48,183 nt of DNA from Clostridiales bacterium (GTDB taxonomy: Bacteria; Bacillota; Desulfotomaculia; Desulfotomaculales; VENG01). How positions within the stretch are numbered: the stretch's first letter is position 1; every line of letters begins with the position of its first letter. A program made the position numbers and the translations under genes. The stretch lies in assembly GCA_016278505.1 (NCBI GenBank), contig JADQBQ010000031.1, positions 1 through 48,183 of the forward strand. Reading direction: 5' to 3'. The notes under the pieces were generated by a model. The model had not been told where the DNA came from. It saw only the letters and a list, made by a program, of their open reading frames with translations, and did not search any database. Shown piece by piece: positions 34,340-42,983 of this stretch.

Positions 34340-34840
34340 AAATTCGGGGTTATGCATGCCCGGCAGAATGCCTTTGCTTATGGGGCTGGCGGGTAGCTGC
34401 CAGCCTTTTGCTTGCAGGGCATTCTGGTTTTATGATCGCTGCTGCAGCCTTTTCATTATCCGGCTGCAGCAGCCGGGGATTATTCCGGTAGTTTTATCGC
34501 TTTACTGGTGTACACCGGCCCGAGCTTTGATGTTGCTCACTTATGTCCGCCCCGGAGTGAGTCCAGCTTTGGGGTCCTGGCCCTTGGGTCATCCTAACGG
34601 GTCTTCAAATGGAACGGTCAGGAAGTGCCCCGGCAAAAACCATGCCGGACGTACATCCTGACCTCATTGAACGCCACCAGCTTTGCTCGCGGCATTGCCC
34701 GTGCGGTCATTTTATCTGCCCCCGCCCCGCCCCACGGGCTTATTTTCTCTGCATCAGGCCTGGTTTCCCAGGCTTATTTTTTAGCAGGCCGGGCTGTGGC
34801 CCGGTGTGGTCACCCTTCCGCTGTTGCGGAAGGGTAATTA
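34340..34840 (+). repeat. Structured GC-rich element, copy C
   Basis: It has an extra 5' part with CAGAATGCC/GGCATTCTG (34364/34418) enclosing GGCTGGC/GCCAGCC (34384/34399), then GCTGCTGCAGCC/GGCTGCAGCAGC (34438/34462), comparable to the 5' part of copy E. The core follows: P3 GGTCAGGA/TCCTGACC (34616/34656) with inner CCGGC/GCCGG, P5 GCCCGTG/CACGGGC (34697/34733), P6 CCGGGC/GCCCGG and P7 CCCTTCCGC/GCGGAAGGG (34813/34826). P3 and P5 differ from A and B at many positions yet pair fully. Confidence 0.8.
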
Positions 34841-34878
34841 CCCAATTAATAGTCACGGCAAAAAAGGACATGTACAGA

Positions 34879-35000
34879 TCACTTCAATAATTCTTCCAAC
34901 TTTCTTGCCACCTCGGACTTGCATCCAGGGCATTAAGTGAGAGTAAATATCATAGGTGATTCTGATGCTGCTGTGGCCCAGGCGCTCAGATATTATTTTT
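34879..35000 (-). pseudogene. Tyrosine integrase C-terminal relic 2
   Basis: The minus strand reads KIISERLGHSSIRITYDIYSHLMP, with the second HxxH/R-box His and the catalytic Tyr in place, then after a frameshift SEVARKLEELLK and stop. The N-terminal part is gone. It lies just beyond copy C. Confidence 0.8.
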
Positions 35001-35103
35001 AGGGGATAGATAAACTAGCATAAGAGGCCGCGGGCCAAAAACGTTAACCTAGATATTAGTTCGGGGTATACCCTGCTTTGCTATAATCAAAAAAATGAAA
35101 AAA

Positions 35104-35149
35104 CCCCCAAGATCCGGCATATCTATTAAGGAGCCGGAATAAAGGGGGG
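35104..35149 (+). promoter_or_regulatory. Leader hairpin that can mask the ribosome site
   Basis: CCCCC (35104-35108) can pair with the GGGGGG ribosome site (35144-35149) of the next gene, with an inner CCGGC/GCCGG stem (35114/35133). It could reduce translation or sense temperature. Confidence 0.4.
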
Positions 35150-35155
35150 ATTTAG

Positions 35156-35653
35156 GTGCGGTATGAAACTCATTTAGCATTTAGTGCAGCGATTTCCCAG
35201 GTGGTAGCTATTTTTGTTGGAGAACCGGTTTCCTTATTGTTAACTTCAATGTTGGGCTCAATATTGCCCGACATTGATCATCCGAATTCTTTTATTGGCA
35301 GGCGAGTACCTTTGGTGCCAACCATGATACGAAACAAATTTGGGCATCGAACCGTAACTCATTCTTTACAGGGGCTATTTGGGGTAACTGTCATTACTTT
35401 GGTAGTATTGTTGGTTTTACAGACTTCTTTGAAATTATCTATATCGTTTCTACATCTTGTATTAGGTATCGTCCTGGGTTATGGATCTCATATTTTGGCT
35501 GATGCATTTAATCCCACAGGAATTTGCCTGTTATATCCAAAACCTAATAGATATTCTTTAGGAAAAATTCGTCTTAACAGCCCTCAGGAAACATATTTTT
35601 GCTTAGTATCACTATGTTTTACCGCCCTGTTAGTTAGGGTTAATTTCTGTTGA
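35156..35653 (+). CDS. YdjM/DUF457-family membrane metal-dependent hydrolase
   Basis: A 165-residue membrane protein starting at GTG 35156. Features of the family are the early HLAFS, LGSILPDIDHP (metal ligands), HRTVTHSLQG and GYGSHILADAFNPTG, with about four hydrophobic helices between them. These proteins are LexA-linked in enterobacteria and of unknown substrate. Here it stands alone between an integrase relic and the convergent SNF2 gene pair. Confidence 0.88.
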   Translation: MRYETHLAFSAAISQVVAIFVGEPVSLLLTSMLGSILPDIDHPNSFIGRRVPLVPTMIRNKFGHRTVTHSLQGLFGVTVITLVVLLVLQTSLKLSISFLHLVLGIVLGYGSHILADAFNPTGICLLYPKPNRYSLGKIRLNSPQETYFCLVSLCFTALLVRVNFC

Positions 35654-35673
35654 CAACTTATTTTTTATTTAAC

Positions 35674-37317
35674 CTATCCTGTTTTTCGATTAAATAAACG
35701 ATACTTTTGCACAACTATGACCTGTTTTTGTTGTATATCAAAACATAACAGAAATGATTTGAACAAACGTCCTTTACCAAGAATGTATAACCGGTTTCCC
35801 TTCATATAAGACTCATAATTTCGAGCAGATAATTCGGTTAAACCTAATGCCTTCTGTATCAAAGGTGATAATTGCTTTAATGGCTCAAGATTTCTGCAAT
35901 ATTCACAAAGCTCGTCAGCAATACATGTTTTACAATAAGTTTGCCCACACGACGAGCAGTTACTAAATTCCGTAATGCCAACATTATTAAGACAGCATTG
36001 ACATTGCTTAATATGATTCTGGCAAAAACTCTTCTCGCTGAAACTTGAAAGATATAAACAATCCGAACATAAAGCACAATGACAAACCTGACATTCTTGA
36101 CTATCGGGAAGACATTGTCCGCAAAATAACTGATTGCACTTACCACCACATTCCCTTACCTCGTGAATGCCTACGATTTCTTTACAACTCCGACACTCTC
36201 TACTGTGCTCAACACATATACTGTTGCCGGAAATATATGAAGTTTTTACACAGTCCAAACACATGTCTTTCTGGCAAGCCGCACAGGATTGAATTCTTTC
36301 GTTATCACGTAGTTTCCCACACCAATTACATTCTGTAGTCTGATCTTGAAGAACAATTAAGTTATCTGAGGTAACTGTGAAAGGACCGGTCTTATCCTGG
36401 GTTCTTTTACATAAAAGTTTTGGTTTAACACCAGCTAGTACTTCAAATTGCGAACTGCCAAACTTATTTTGTACTTTAACCCATGCCCGCTCAATTTCAT
36501 TACGTAAGAACAGTAAAGCAATCGGCTCAAAAAATAGCCCTTCCTTTGACACAGCATATTTTTTTTTCAATTGGTCGATTAGGTTCTCCCTTTCGTGCTC
36601 CAATAATCTTAATTCTTCTTGATCCGCCTGAGTTGTCCCCTTTTGGGCCTTTAAATGTCGGTAATAATCATTGATACGTTTTACTTCTTCACGAAGTTTA
36701 ATATCGATTTTATCCTTCTTATTATTCCAGAACTGCTCTGCTTTCTTTTCCGCAAAATTTTGTATTTTATCAAAAGCGGATTCAAAATCATTCGAGGGCA
36801 AACTGGAAATATTAGCTTCTGTGATTTGCTCAAAGGTATTAATTGCATCTTCCGGCAATAGCTCAATCGACTGTTTGGAAAACGAATATTTGAAACCAAT
36901 AAGATTTTCCTCAATAAAATAGCCTCGAAGCATTAATTTGTACCATACTAAAAGTTCATCGTTTCTATCAGGTGTGTATTGTTGATAGCTCAGCTTGCAA
37001 CCCTTGGAAAATATGGCAGCAAGATAGCTTTTTGTATCGTCTAGCGTGGTCGTCTTGAGACCGGTACTAACTCCTGTGGCTCGCTGTGCAACTAAATCAG
37101 CCATTTTTTGTAAAACAAATGATTCGGGTGTTAAGTAAGTAATGTCTTGATCCTTTACTTTGTGAAACGCAATATGGATGATGCTATGACCAAACTCGGT
37201 TTTCAATTCCGAAGGAATATTTAATGTAAAGCACTGTTGGTTTTCCATTTCCATTACCATAATATTTAAGAAATGGCAGCAGTCAAAAACAAATTGTTTT
37301 AAATCTTTTTTTTCCAT
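35674..37317 (-). CDS. YqhG-like protein with long cysteine-rich zinc region
   Basis: A 547-residue protein translated from ATG 37317, which overlaps the stop of the upstream helicase gene (TAATG). Residues about 90-320 resemble the layout of Bacillus YqhG (partner of the YqhH helicase), including the helical segment before KKKYAVSKEGLFFEPIALLFL. Residues about 335-475 hold many CxxC pairs in tandem (CNWCG, CAACQKDMCLDC, CRSC, CQVCHCALCSDC, CQCC, CSSCGQTYCKTC, CEYC) with interspersed His, like stacked B-box/RING-type fingers. The last 70 residues are strand-rich. It is likely a DNA or protein recognition partner of the helicase. Confidence 0.7.
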   Translation of the reverse strand: MEKKDLKQFVFDCCHFLNIMVMEMENQQCFTLNIPSELKTEFGHSIIHIAFHKVKDQDITYLTPESFVLQKMADLVAQRATGVSTGLKTTTLDDTKSYLAAIFSKGCKLSYQQYTPDRNDELLVWYKLMLRGYFIEENLIGFKYSFSKQSIELLPEDAINTFEQITEANISSLPSNDFESAFDKIQNFAEKKAEQFWNNKKDKIDIKLREEVKRINDYYRHLKAQKGTTQADQEELRLLEHERENLIDQLKKKYAVSKEGLFFEPIALLFLRNEIERAWVKVQNKFGSSQFEVLAGVKPKLLCKRTQDKTGPFTVTSDNLIVLQDQTTECNWCGKLRDNERIQSCAACQKDMCLDCVKTSYISGNSICVEHSRECRSCKEIVGIHEVRECGGKCNQLFCGQCLPDSQECQVCHCALCSDCLYLSSFSEKSFCQNHIKQCQCCLNNVGITEFSNCSSCGQTYCKTCIADELCEYCRNLEPLKQLSPLIQKALGLTELSARNYESYMKGNRLYILGKGRLFKSFLLCFDIQQKQVIVVQKYRLFNRKTG

Positions 37318-39029
37318 TAGGAACCGACCCCGATCTCATTCAAAATTTTTTGGGATCTAGCGTCTTCGGTCTCCAAATCTCCCTTGGCCCGTAAAATTCT
37401 GTCGCCCAATTCCTCTAACCTTTTTTTAATTTCTTTAGGATCCCTATGCGTTAAAAGAATCTTACCAATACGGTAATCCATAGATGAATCCTCATCTAAA
37501 ACATAGCTGATTATAGTATCCAGACCCCCGATCACCGTTTCAAAAAGATTAACCTTTGCTGTTAATAAATAAAGAATGTACTCATCCAAAGTTCCCTTGG
37601 TGGCTAAATTATAAATCTCCACTTCACTTCTTTGCCCATAGCGGTGGATGCGGCCGATGCGCTGCTCAATGCGCATTGGGTTCCAAGGTAAATCATAGTT
37701 TATAAGCTTATGACAGTTTTGTAGGTTTAACCCCTGTCCGCCGGCTTCTGACGAAATAAGCACTCTTACTTCTCCATTTCTGAAGGTTTCTAAAGCCGAC
37801 ACTCTGGCCAGCCTAGGTAATTGTCCGTGATAAAGTGTGAACTCGATATTATTTTCCTTCAAAATTGTTTTCAACATATCAATTGTGGTAAGATATTCTG
37901 AATATACTATGACTTGGTCATCAAAACTTTTTATCATCTTTAAACATCGATTGGCCTTGCTCGGAGTACGAATAGACTCCCCTAAATGCAACAAATCCCT
38001 ACAACGTTGTTCTAAATGCGTTTCGGTCAATTTAGGAAGAGTAACATCATTTAATGTTTTGATAACCGATTGGGGACTGCTGCAATTTTGTTTTAATAAG
38101 CGAATCAAGGTAAGCAGAGGACTTTCCTCTTTTCTTAAGTCCCGGTAAATATCTTGAGCAAGTTCGATTACACCGTCAAAGAACCTACGTTCATCTTCGT
38201 TTAACTCAACCTTTTCGTCTTTAACAATACGCCTTGGCATTTCAACCAGAGTATTCGCCCGCCGGTTGCGAATCATAACTTCGGATAAAAATTGTTTCAA
38301 TTTAGGTACGTTTTTAGGCTTAAACTTGTTAACGAGATATTGATCACAAAAAGATTTTCTGCTTTTCAAGAGCCCGGGTTTGATAATGTTAACCAAGTTA
38401 AATAGTTCGTTTAAGTCGTTTTGAACAGGGGTTGCGGACAACAAAAGAGTGTTTCTCTTTTGCAAGCCAAAAACGAATTTATAAGTTTTGTTGGTATTTC
38501 TTTTCAAGCGTTGGGCTTCGTCTATAATTAATACATCAAAAGACCATTGGCTTAGTGTTTCTTTTCTTGGAGACCTGATGGCTGCATCAATAGAACAAAT
38601 TAACAAAGGATTATTTTCCCACTTATTTTCCCGCACGTCTTTAAGTATAATATTGAACTTTTCTTTCATCTCTTCTTTCCACTGCTCAACCAAGGAAGCT
38701 GGTACTAATACTAAAACGGAATGGATTAAGTCACGAACTAACAGTTCTTTCAGAATTAATCCTGCCTCAATCGTTTTTCCTAAACCCACTTCATCAGCTA
38801 AGATAGAGCTTCCTTGCATATCTCTAAGAGTCTTTAAGGCTGCTTCCGTCTGCCAGGGTTTTGGTTCTATGCTAATTTGACTAAGGCAGGAGAGCCGGTT
38901 AAAACCTTTTTGGAGACAAATAGCGTGGGATAGTAATTTAAGTTTCAGATGGCTCAAGGGCAGTTTCGTCTGAGTCAATATTTCTTTTGGGTTAGGGGGT
39001 ATGGATGTGATTTGCAGCAGCGCCACCAC
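37317..39029 (-). CDS. SNF2/RapA-like helicase (YqhH type)
   Basis: 570 residues, starting at GTG 39029. Motifs are LADEVGLGKTIEAGL (residues about 78-91), IIDEAQRLK (168-176), LLLSATP (195-201), and SSEAGGQGLNLQNC with DLPWNPMRIEQRIGRIHRYGQ in the second RecA lobe (about 425-465). It is short for a SNF2 enzyme, with little beyond the motor. The length and the coupled partner match the Bacillus YqhH/YqhG arrangement. The pair lies inside a decayed mobile region yet both genes are intact, so it may be a retained cargo function such as defence. Confidence 0.85.
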   Translation of the reverse strand: MVALLQITSIPPNPKEILTQTKLPLSHLKLKLLSHAICLQKGFNRLSCLSQISIEPKPWQTEAALKTLRDMQGSSILADEVGLGKTIEAGLILKELLVRDLIHSVLVLVPASLVEQWKEEMKEKFNIILKDVRENKWENNPLLICSIDAAIRSPRKETLSQWSFDVLIIDEAQRLKRNTNKTYKFVFGLQKRNTLLLSATPVQNDLNELFNLVNIIKPGLLKSRKSFCDQYLVNKFKPKNVPKLKQFLSEVMIRNRRANTLVEMPRRIVKDEKVELNEDERRFFDGVIELAQDIYRDLRKEESPLLTLIRLLKQNCSSPQSVIKTLNDVTLPKLTETHLEQRCRDLLHLGESIRTPSKANRCLKMIKSFDDQVIVYSEYLTTIDMLKTILKENNIEFTLYHGQLPRLARVSALETFRNGEVRVLISSEAGGQGLNLQNCHKLINYDLPWNPMRIEQRIGRIHRYGQRSEVEIYNLATKGTLDEYILYLLTAKVNLFETVIGGLDTIISYVLDEDSSMDYRIGKILLTHRDPKEIKKRLEELGDRILRAKGDLETEDARSQKILNEIGVGS

Positions 39030-39397
39030 CTCGTATTGCTTTACTTATGTTATAAATAGTTTTACCCTAAATTTTTTATTACAAAATACTTTAACCGGGA
39101 TTTTACGGCATAATCTATATTAGAGTAATGACACGGGTCTGCTTCTGAAAAATTTCTAAATATACAAATGATTGCGCTGCAGAAACCCTATTTTCTTATA
39201 AATCAACTAATATATAACCGTCAAAGATTTGCGCTTAACTATATATGGACGACAATCATCGCTTAAATTTGGACTTTTCGCAGTGGACTCACAAATATGA
39301 TGGGGCAAATTCTGCCCAGACAATAACCAATCTTGCTCATATGTTATTTGGGTAAAAAAAATCTGATGCGAGAACTAAATGCCCTGGGGTGGGGCAT
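39030..39397. other. Non-coding gap
   Basis: No credible frame or strong structure is seen. It probably holds the promoter of the minus-strand helicase gene near its left end. Confidence 0.35.
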
Positions 39398-39630
39398 GGG
39401 ATCACTAGCGTTGCACAAAGAAGCCGGTGTAGGTGCTTACTTAAAGCACCTACACCGGCTTCTTTCACAAACTGCTGGACTAAATCTTTAAACAGCGTCT
39501 GTGTAATTTCTACGGGCAGGTCAGCTAGCCTACGTGATATTTGAGTAAGGCTACTCATTTTGTGGCCATTTTTGCATGTTTTTGAGGTTTGACAAGTTGT
39601 TGATTCTGTTTGTGCAACGCTAGTGATCCC
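39398..39630. mobile_element. 233-bp MITE with 21-bp inverted ends, from an IS4-like element
   Basis: Terminal repeats 39398-39418 and 39610-39630 are perfect 21-bp inverted copies beginning GGGATCACTAGCG. The minus strand near the right end encodes MSSLTQISRRLADLPVEITQ...LVQQFVKEAG, like the N-terminus of IS4-family transposases; the rest is deleted. A 22-bp perfect hairpin (39417-39438/39444-39465) fills the left part. No target duplication is evident. Confidence 0.8.
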
Positions 39631-39749
39631 TCTTATTAAATTTCACTTTAACAATTTGGCGCTTATTAAAAAAACAAGCTTCAAACTTTAATAAAAATCA
39701 AAAAGTGGTATGCTTATTTAGAGAACCTTTAATAAAGAGGACGTAAACA

Positions 39750-40431
39750 GTGCAAGAGAGGGCTGGGCTCTATATTAAACAACCATATAATTATAAGGCT
39801 TTCATACCAAACCCTTTGCCGCCCGATCCACCTATAAATTTTGACTCTGAACTAATTAACTTTCTTACTAGAGCTGATAGGGAGCTGGGATTAGATGGGG
39901 CAGCGGAAGTATTGCCAAATCCTGATCTTTTTGTCAGCATGTATGTTAAAAAGGAAGCTGTTTTGAGTTCGCAAATAGAAGGAACGCAGGCTTCTTTGGC
40001 CGATGTTATTAAATTCGGTTCTGAGAATGCGAGACATTTACCCGCAGATGTACTATAACTGGATAATGAGGGTTCGGAACAAAGGTGATTGGGAAGGTTG
40101 GCTAAAGTTTTTCTTGCGTGGGCTGATAGAGGTTTATAGGCAAGCCGTTTCCACAGCTAGGCCAATAATAGATCTTCAGAATTATCACATGTCTATGGTT
40201 ATGCATGATATTAACACTCCCAATGCTATGAAACTATTAGACATGCTATTTATGCAGCCGGTATTATCAATAACAGATGCACAAAAAGGGGTTGATATTT
40301 CTTATCCAACGGCAAGCAATTTAATCACTAAGTTTGTTGAAGTAGGAATTCTGCAGGAGAAAACGGGGCAGCAAAGGAATAGGTCATTTGCATATACCGA
40401 GTACCTTAATATTCTCAATGATAATGTATAA
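39750..40431 (+). pseudogene. Fic-family protein lacking its catalytic core
   Basis: The N-terminal part from GTG 39750 has the Fic_N region with the inhibitory helix SSQIEGTQASLADV. Then, near 40035, the frame changes and the sequence resumes as YYNWIMRVRNKGDWEGWLKFFLRGL, typical of the region after the Fic core, and ends with a winged-helix domain (SYPTASNLITKFVEVGILQE). The HPFxDGNGR motif and about 150 residues are missing. It cannot AMPylate. It is a deletion pseudogene. Confidence 0.85.
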
Positions 40432-40576
40432 TGCATTAAGAACGGTATCAGGTATATTCTCCCTTACGCGCCAATTGCTGACCTCTGGGGGCATGTATAA
40501 CCGCAGACTGCCAGGTATAGAGGGGTTTTCGATATGTGCGGTAAAAATATCCGGTTTACCCCTTGACCTAATTTAC

Positions 40577-40735
40577 AGCCGCTGGCTTTGCTCGCGGCAA
40601 AGGTAAGTAATTGTAACCAACCCCACCCCTGAGAAACTTAGTTTTTAAAATAAGTGTTTGACTTCCTCTCGGTTTCTTTTTGAGATGCCGGGCAGTAGCC
40701 CGGTGGGGTCGCCCTTCCGCTGTTGCGGAAGTATA
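40577..40735 (+). repeat. Structured GC-rich element, copy D (3' half)
   Basis: It retains P4 GCCGC/GCGGC (40578/40594), a weak P5 TAAGT/ACTTA, P6 CCGGGC/GCCCGG (40688/40698) and P7 CCCTTCCGC/GCGGAAG (40712/40725), ending GTATAATCAT. The 5' hairpins P1-P3 are not present. An arm-site array follows 120 bp later, exactly as after copy B. Confidence 0.75.
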
Positions 40736-40861
40736 ATCATCTTTACTTTTCTAAAAAAATAAGACTTAAAATAATCATGAGTTATAGGTTAAGATAGTTT
40801 AAAACGATTGAAATAATACTCTCTGAGGCCTTAATCTTTAATAAAATATTGTGTTTGCACT

Positions 40862-40909
40862 GGTGCCGAACCGGTGCCCGATTGGTGCCCAAATCATTAA
40901 AATGGTGCC
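40862..40909. promoter_or_regulatory. Phased GGTGCC array (integrase arm sites), copy 3
   Basis: GGTGCC at 40862, 40873, 40884 (11-bp steps) and 40904. About 50 bp around it are nearly identical to 33850-33900, and weaker similarity continues up to the tRNA scar. Confidence 0.6.
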
Positions 40910-41005
40910 AAATCTAATGATAGTACTTTTAAATATAAAACCCATAAACCCGCAAGAATACTGACTTTATTGTACCTAATTATATTTGGTTAAATTCGTT
41001 AGTTA

Positions 41006-41053
<48 letters not shown>

Positions 41054-41061
41054 AGAAAACC

Positions 41062-41096
41062 CTTACAGCCGCAAAGGTTGTAGGGATTTTTATTTT
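41062..41096 (+). terminator. Terminator following the tRNA-Arg fragment
   Basis: CCCTTACA pairs with TTGTAGGG, then a T-rich run. Confidence 0.65.
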
Positions 41097-41203
41097 TCAC
41101 TCGAATTTCACTGAAAGGGTGAATTGGGAGCAATTTGGGAGCAAACACAAACCATTTTACCTAATTCCACAGTACAAAAAAAGAAAGGCGGCCTGGTGGC
41201 CGT

Positions 41204-41416
41204 CTATTTTTGTACTTCTGTTTTTTCGCTACCGTTGAAGAGGTGGTCAAGTTTATCTGCAGCCACTTCAACGGCACTTTTTAGGAAGTGAACGTAAATA
41301 TTCATTGTGGTTCCTATGTTGGCGTGACCAATGGTGGCTGATGTTCTTGTCAGGCGGGGGTAAAAAGAGCGGGTGGAAATTATGATTAACCGCCTAAGCC
41401 TAGCAAGGAAATCCAT
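41204..41416 (-). pseudogene. Tyrosine integrase C-terminal relic 3
   Basis: The minus strand encodes ...SATIGHANIGTTMNIYVHFLKSAVEVAADKLDHLF, the last part of a phage integrase with the catalytic Tyr in MNIYVH. The preceding residues are scrambled and the catalytic Arg region is absent. It faces the tRNA-Arg scar, as a functional integrase would face its att site. GGGAGCAA repeats at 41127-41145 may be its own arm sites. Confidence 0.8.
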
Positions 41417-41466
41417 ATAAGGATCAAGAAATATATAAAATGACTATGATGACAGGGGATGAAAAC

Positions 41467-41835
41467 GTGAAAATAGCGCTGGACTTTGATGAAAAGGACT
41501 CCATCCTGGACGCTTTGAACGTGGCCAGGTACTTTTATGAGAAACTCAACCGCATAGACGATGCCCGCAAGGTAGAGCGTCTACAGCATTTACTAATTGG
41601 CCTGAAAGGAATAACAGTAGACATCAACCTGGACGGCCTGACCAAAGAGGGACGCATCTGGTTTGACGAGACCCTGCGCAAGCGCGAGGCGATACTGCAC
41701 GGAACAGGCGGGGAAGTTGTTGAATTGTACCGCCCCCTGCCCATAGATGAAGATGACCCCAACGAGGTTAGCGCCGAGCGGGAAGTTGCCAGAATTGCCA
41801 GGGAGTATGCCCGGGATATGAAAAAAGATAAGTAG
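41467..41835 (+). CDS. Hypothetical acidic protein
   Basis: About 122 residues from GTG 41467 (MKIALDFDEKDSILDALNV), which has GGGGATG at a normal distance; ATG 41440 in frame gives 131 residues. It is helical and charged with no recognised domain. The middle (KGITVDINLDGLTKEGRIWFDETLRKREAILHG) looks like a small alpha/beta unit. It stands alone between the integrase relic and the Crp/Fnr gene. Confidence 0.6.
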   Translation: MKIALDFDEKDSILDALNVARYFYEKLNRIDDARKVERLQHLLIGLKGITVDINLDGLTKEGRIWFDETLRKREAILHGTGGEVVELYRPLPIDEDDPNEVSAEREVARIAREYARDMKKDK

Positions 41836-41966
41836 GTTTAGGGTTAGAAAGTTTTTTACTACATATGGTTTCTGCACTTCAAGGTTGGCAAATAGCAAAC
41901 AGAAGGTTACCCCTCGGCCCTGGCAGGGGAAAAAATTTGTGGAATGCCAATTGAATTGTATATTTG

Positions 41967-42000
41967 TTCTGTAACGGTTATAATATAAGTACTTACAGAA
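41967..42000 (+). promoter_or_regulatory. Promoter of the Crp/Fnr gene with flanking dyad
   Basis: TTCTGTAA (41967-41974) and TTACAGAA (41993-42000) are perfect inverted arms around a TATAAT -10 box (41979-41984). The arms contain the TGTA/TACA core also seen in the downstream operators, so autoregulation is plausible. Confidence 0.45.
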
Positions 42001-42012
42001 ATAGGTGATAAT

Positions 42013-42732
42013 ATGGTTTCTAATCAAAAAGAGCTTATAGAACATATAACAACATCTATGGTGTTTGATGAAACCATTTTAGAGCACGAAGGTTTGGCCT
42101 CGAGTATATGGGACAAGTACCTATCCTTGGGACATAAGAGTGTAGTTGAAAAAGGAACCTATTTACTTCGAATAGGTGATTTTCTAGATGGATTTTATTT
42201 AATTAAGAAAGGGAAGATTCAAAGTATCTTTTTAGGCAAAGACGGTATTATGAAAATGTTTTTAGTTACCGGTGAAGGGTGCTTGTATGGCGAACAGTTT
42301 ATATTCCATAGACAGCCAGGGCTCTTTGATGGACTTGTAGTAGAGGATGCAGTGTTGTATTATTTTAATAAAGGTATTATTTATGATATGATGAAAAATG
42401 ATTTTGAAGTATGTTTGTATATTATGAAAGTACTTGCTATCAAATCAAGAATGCTTGCTATTCAAGTAGAAGATATGAGTTTACGTAATAACTTACAAAA
42501 AGTTTGCAGGGTATTATATAGTTTGTGCTGCATTGAAGAAAAAAAAGGAAATAATGAAGAAAATATTGTATTAAATTTATCTCACCAAGATATAGCAAAT
42601 ATGCTGGCATCTCATCGTGTAACCATAACAAACAATCTTGCCAAATTGAAAAAACAGGGTATTTTAGATTATAAGTACGAGAAAATAATCATAACAGATA
42701 AATGTGGATTAAAAGAAGTAGCTTTTGAATAA
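42013..42732 (+). CDS. Crp/Fnr-family regulator (CprK-like)
   Basis: A 239-residue protein with a cyclic-nucleotide-type beta-roll (about 25-125: KGTYLLRIGDFLDGFYLIKKGKI...GEGCLYGEQ), a long dimer helix (about 130-165) and a C-terminal winged helix (LSHQDIANMLASHRVTITNNLAKLKKQGILD, about 190-220). There is no N-terminal cysteine set for an Fe-S cluster. The effector pocket lacks the canonical cAMP-binding sequence, so it more likely binds an organic effector as CprK does. It lies directly upstream of the sulfotransferase operon, whose promoter carries two matching dyads. Confidence 0.88.
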   Translation: MVSNQKELIEHITTSMVFDETILEHEGLASSIWDKYLSLGHKSVVEKGTYLLRIGDFLDGFYLIKKGKIQSIFLGKDGIMKMFLVTGEGCLYGEQFIFHRQPGLFDGLVVEDAVLYYFNKGIIYDMMKNDFEVCLYIMKVLAIKSRMLAIQVEDMSLRNNLQKVCRVLYSLCCIEEKKGNNEENIVLNLSHQDIANMLASHRVTITNNLAKLKKQGILDYKYEKIIITDKCGLKEVAFE

Positions 42733-42764
42733 GAGCAGTAAAATAAAATCAACCTCCCCCCAAA

Positions 42765-42794
42765 GACCGGTATAATGCTACCGGTCATTTTTTA
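42765..42794 (+). terminator. Terminator of the regulator gene
   Basis: GACCGGTA pairs perfectly with TACCGGTC around a 6-nt loop, followed by a T-rich run. Confidence 0.85.
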
Positions 42795-42842
42795 TTGTTT
42801 AATAGAATAATCTACCAGGTTAGATGATAAAGTTTTTATATT

Positions 42843-42935
42843 AATTGTAGTGCCGGCTACAATTATTTTTATTTTAACTAAAAAAATTTACATTGTAGCT
42901 TGGGCTACAGGCTAAAAAGCTTGTGTGAATATAAT
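42843..42935 (+). promoter_or_regulatory. Sulfotransferase operon promoter with two Crp/Fnr operators
   Basis: Operator 1 is a perfect dyad AATTGTAG-N6-CTACAATT (42843-42864). Operator 2 is TTGTAG-N6-CTACAG (42893-42910). TATAAT lies at 42930-42935, so a start near 42942 puts operator 2 at about -40.5 and operator 1 at about -88.5. The first is the classical class II activator position, replacing a -35 box. The spacer length fits the TTGAN6-type sites of the family. Confidence 0.75.
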
Positions 42936-42983
42936 ATTACATTATGAACAACATTAGCACAGCGAATAAAGGGGGAGAAGTTT

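Noticed and set aside
30700-40735. Integron attC array as an explanation of the repeated palindromic elements
   Set aside because: The copies are 300-500 bp long with several hairpins and lack the GTTRRRY/RYYYAAC ends of attC sites; no integron integrase is present.
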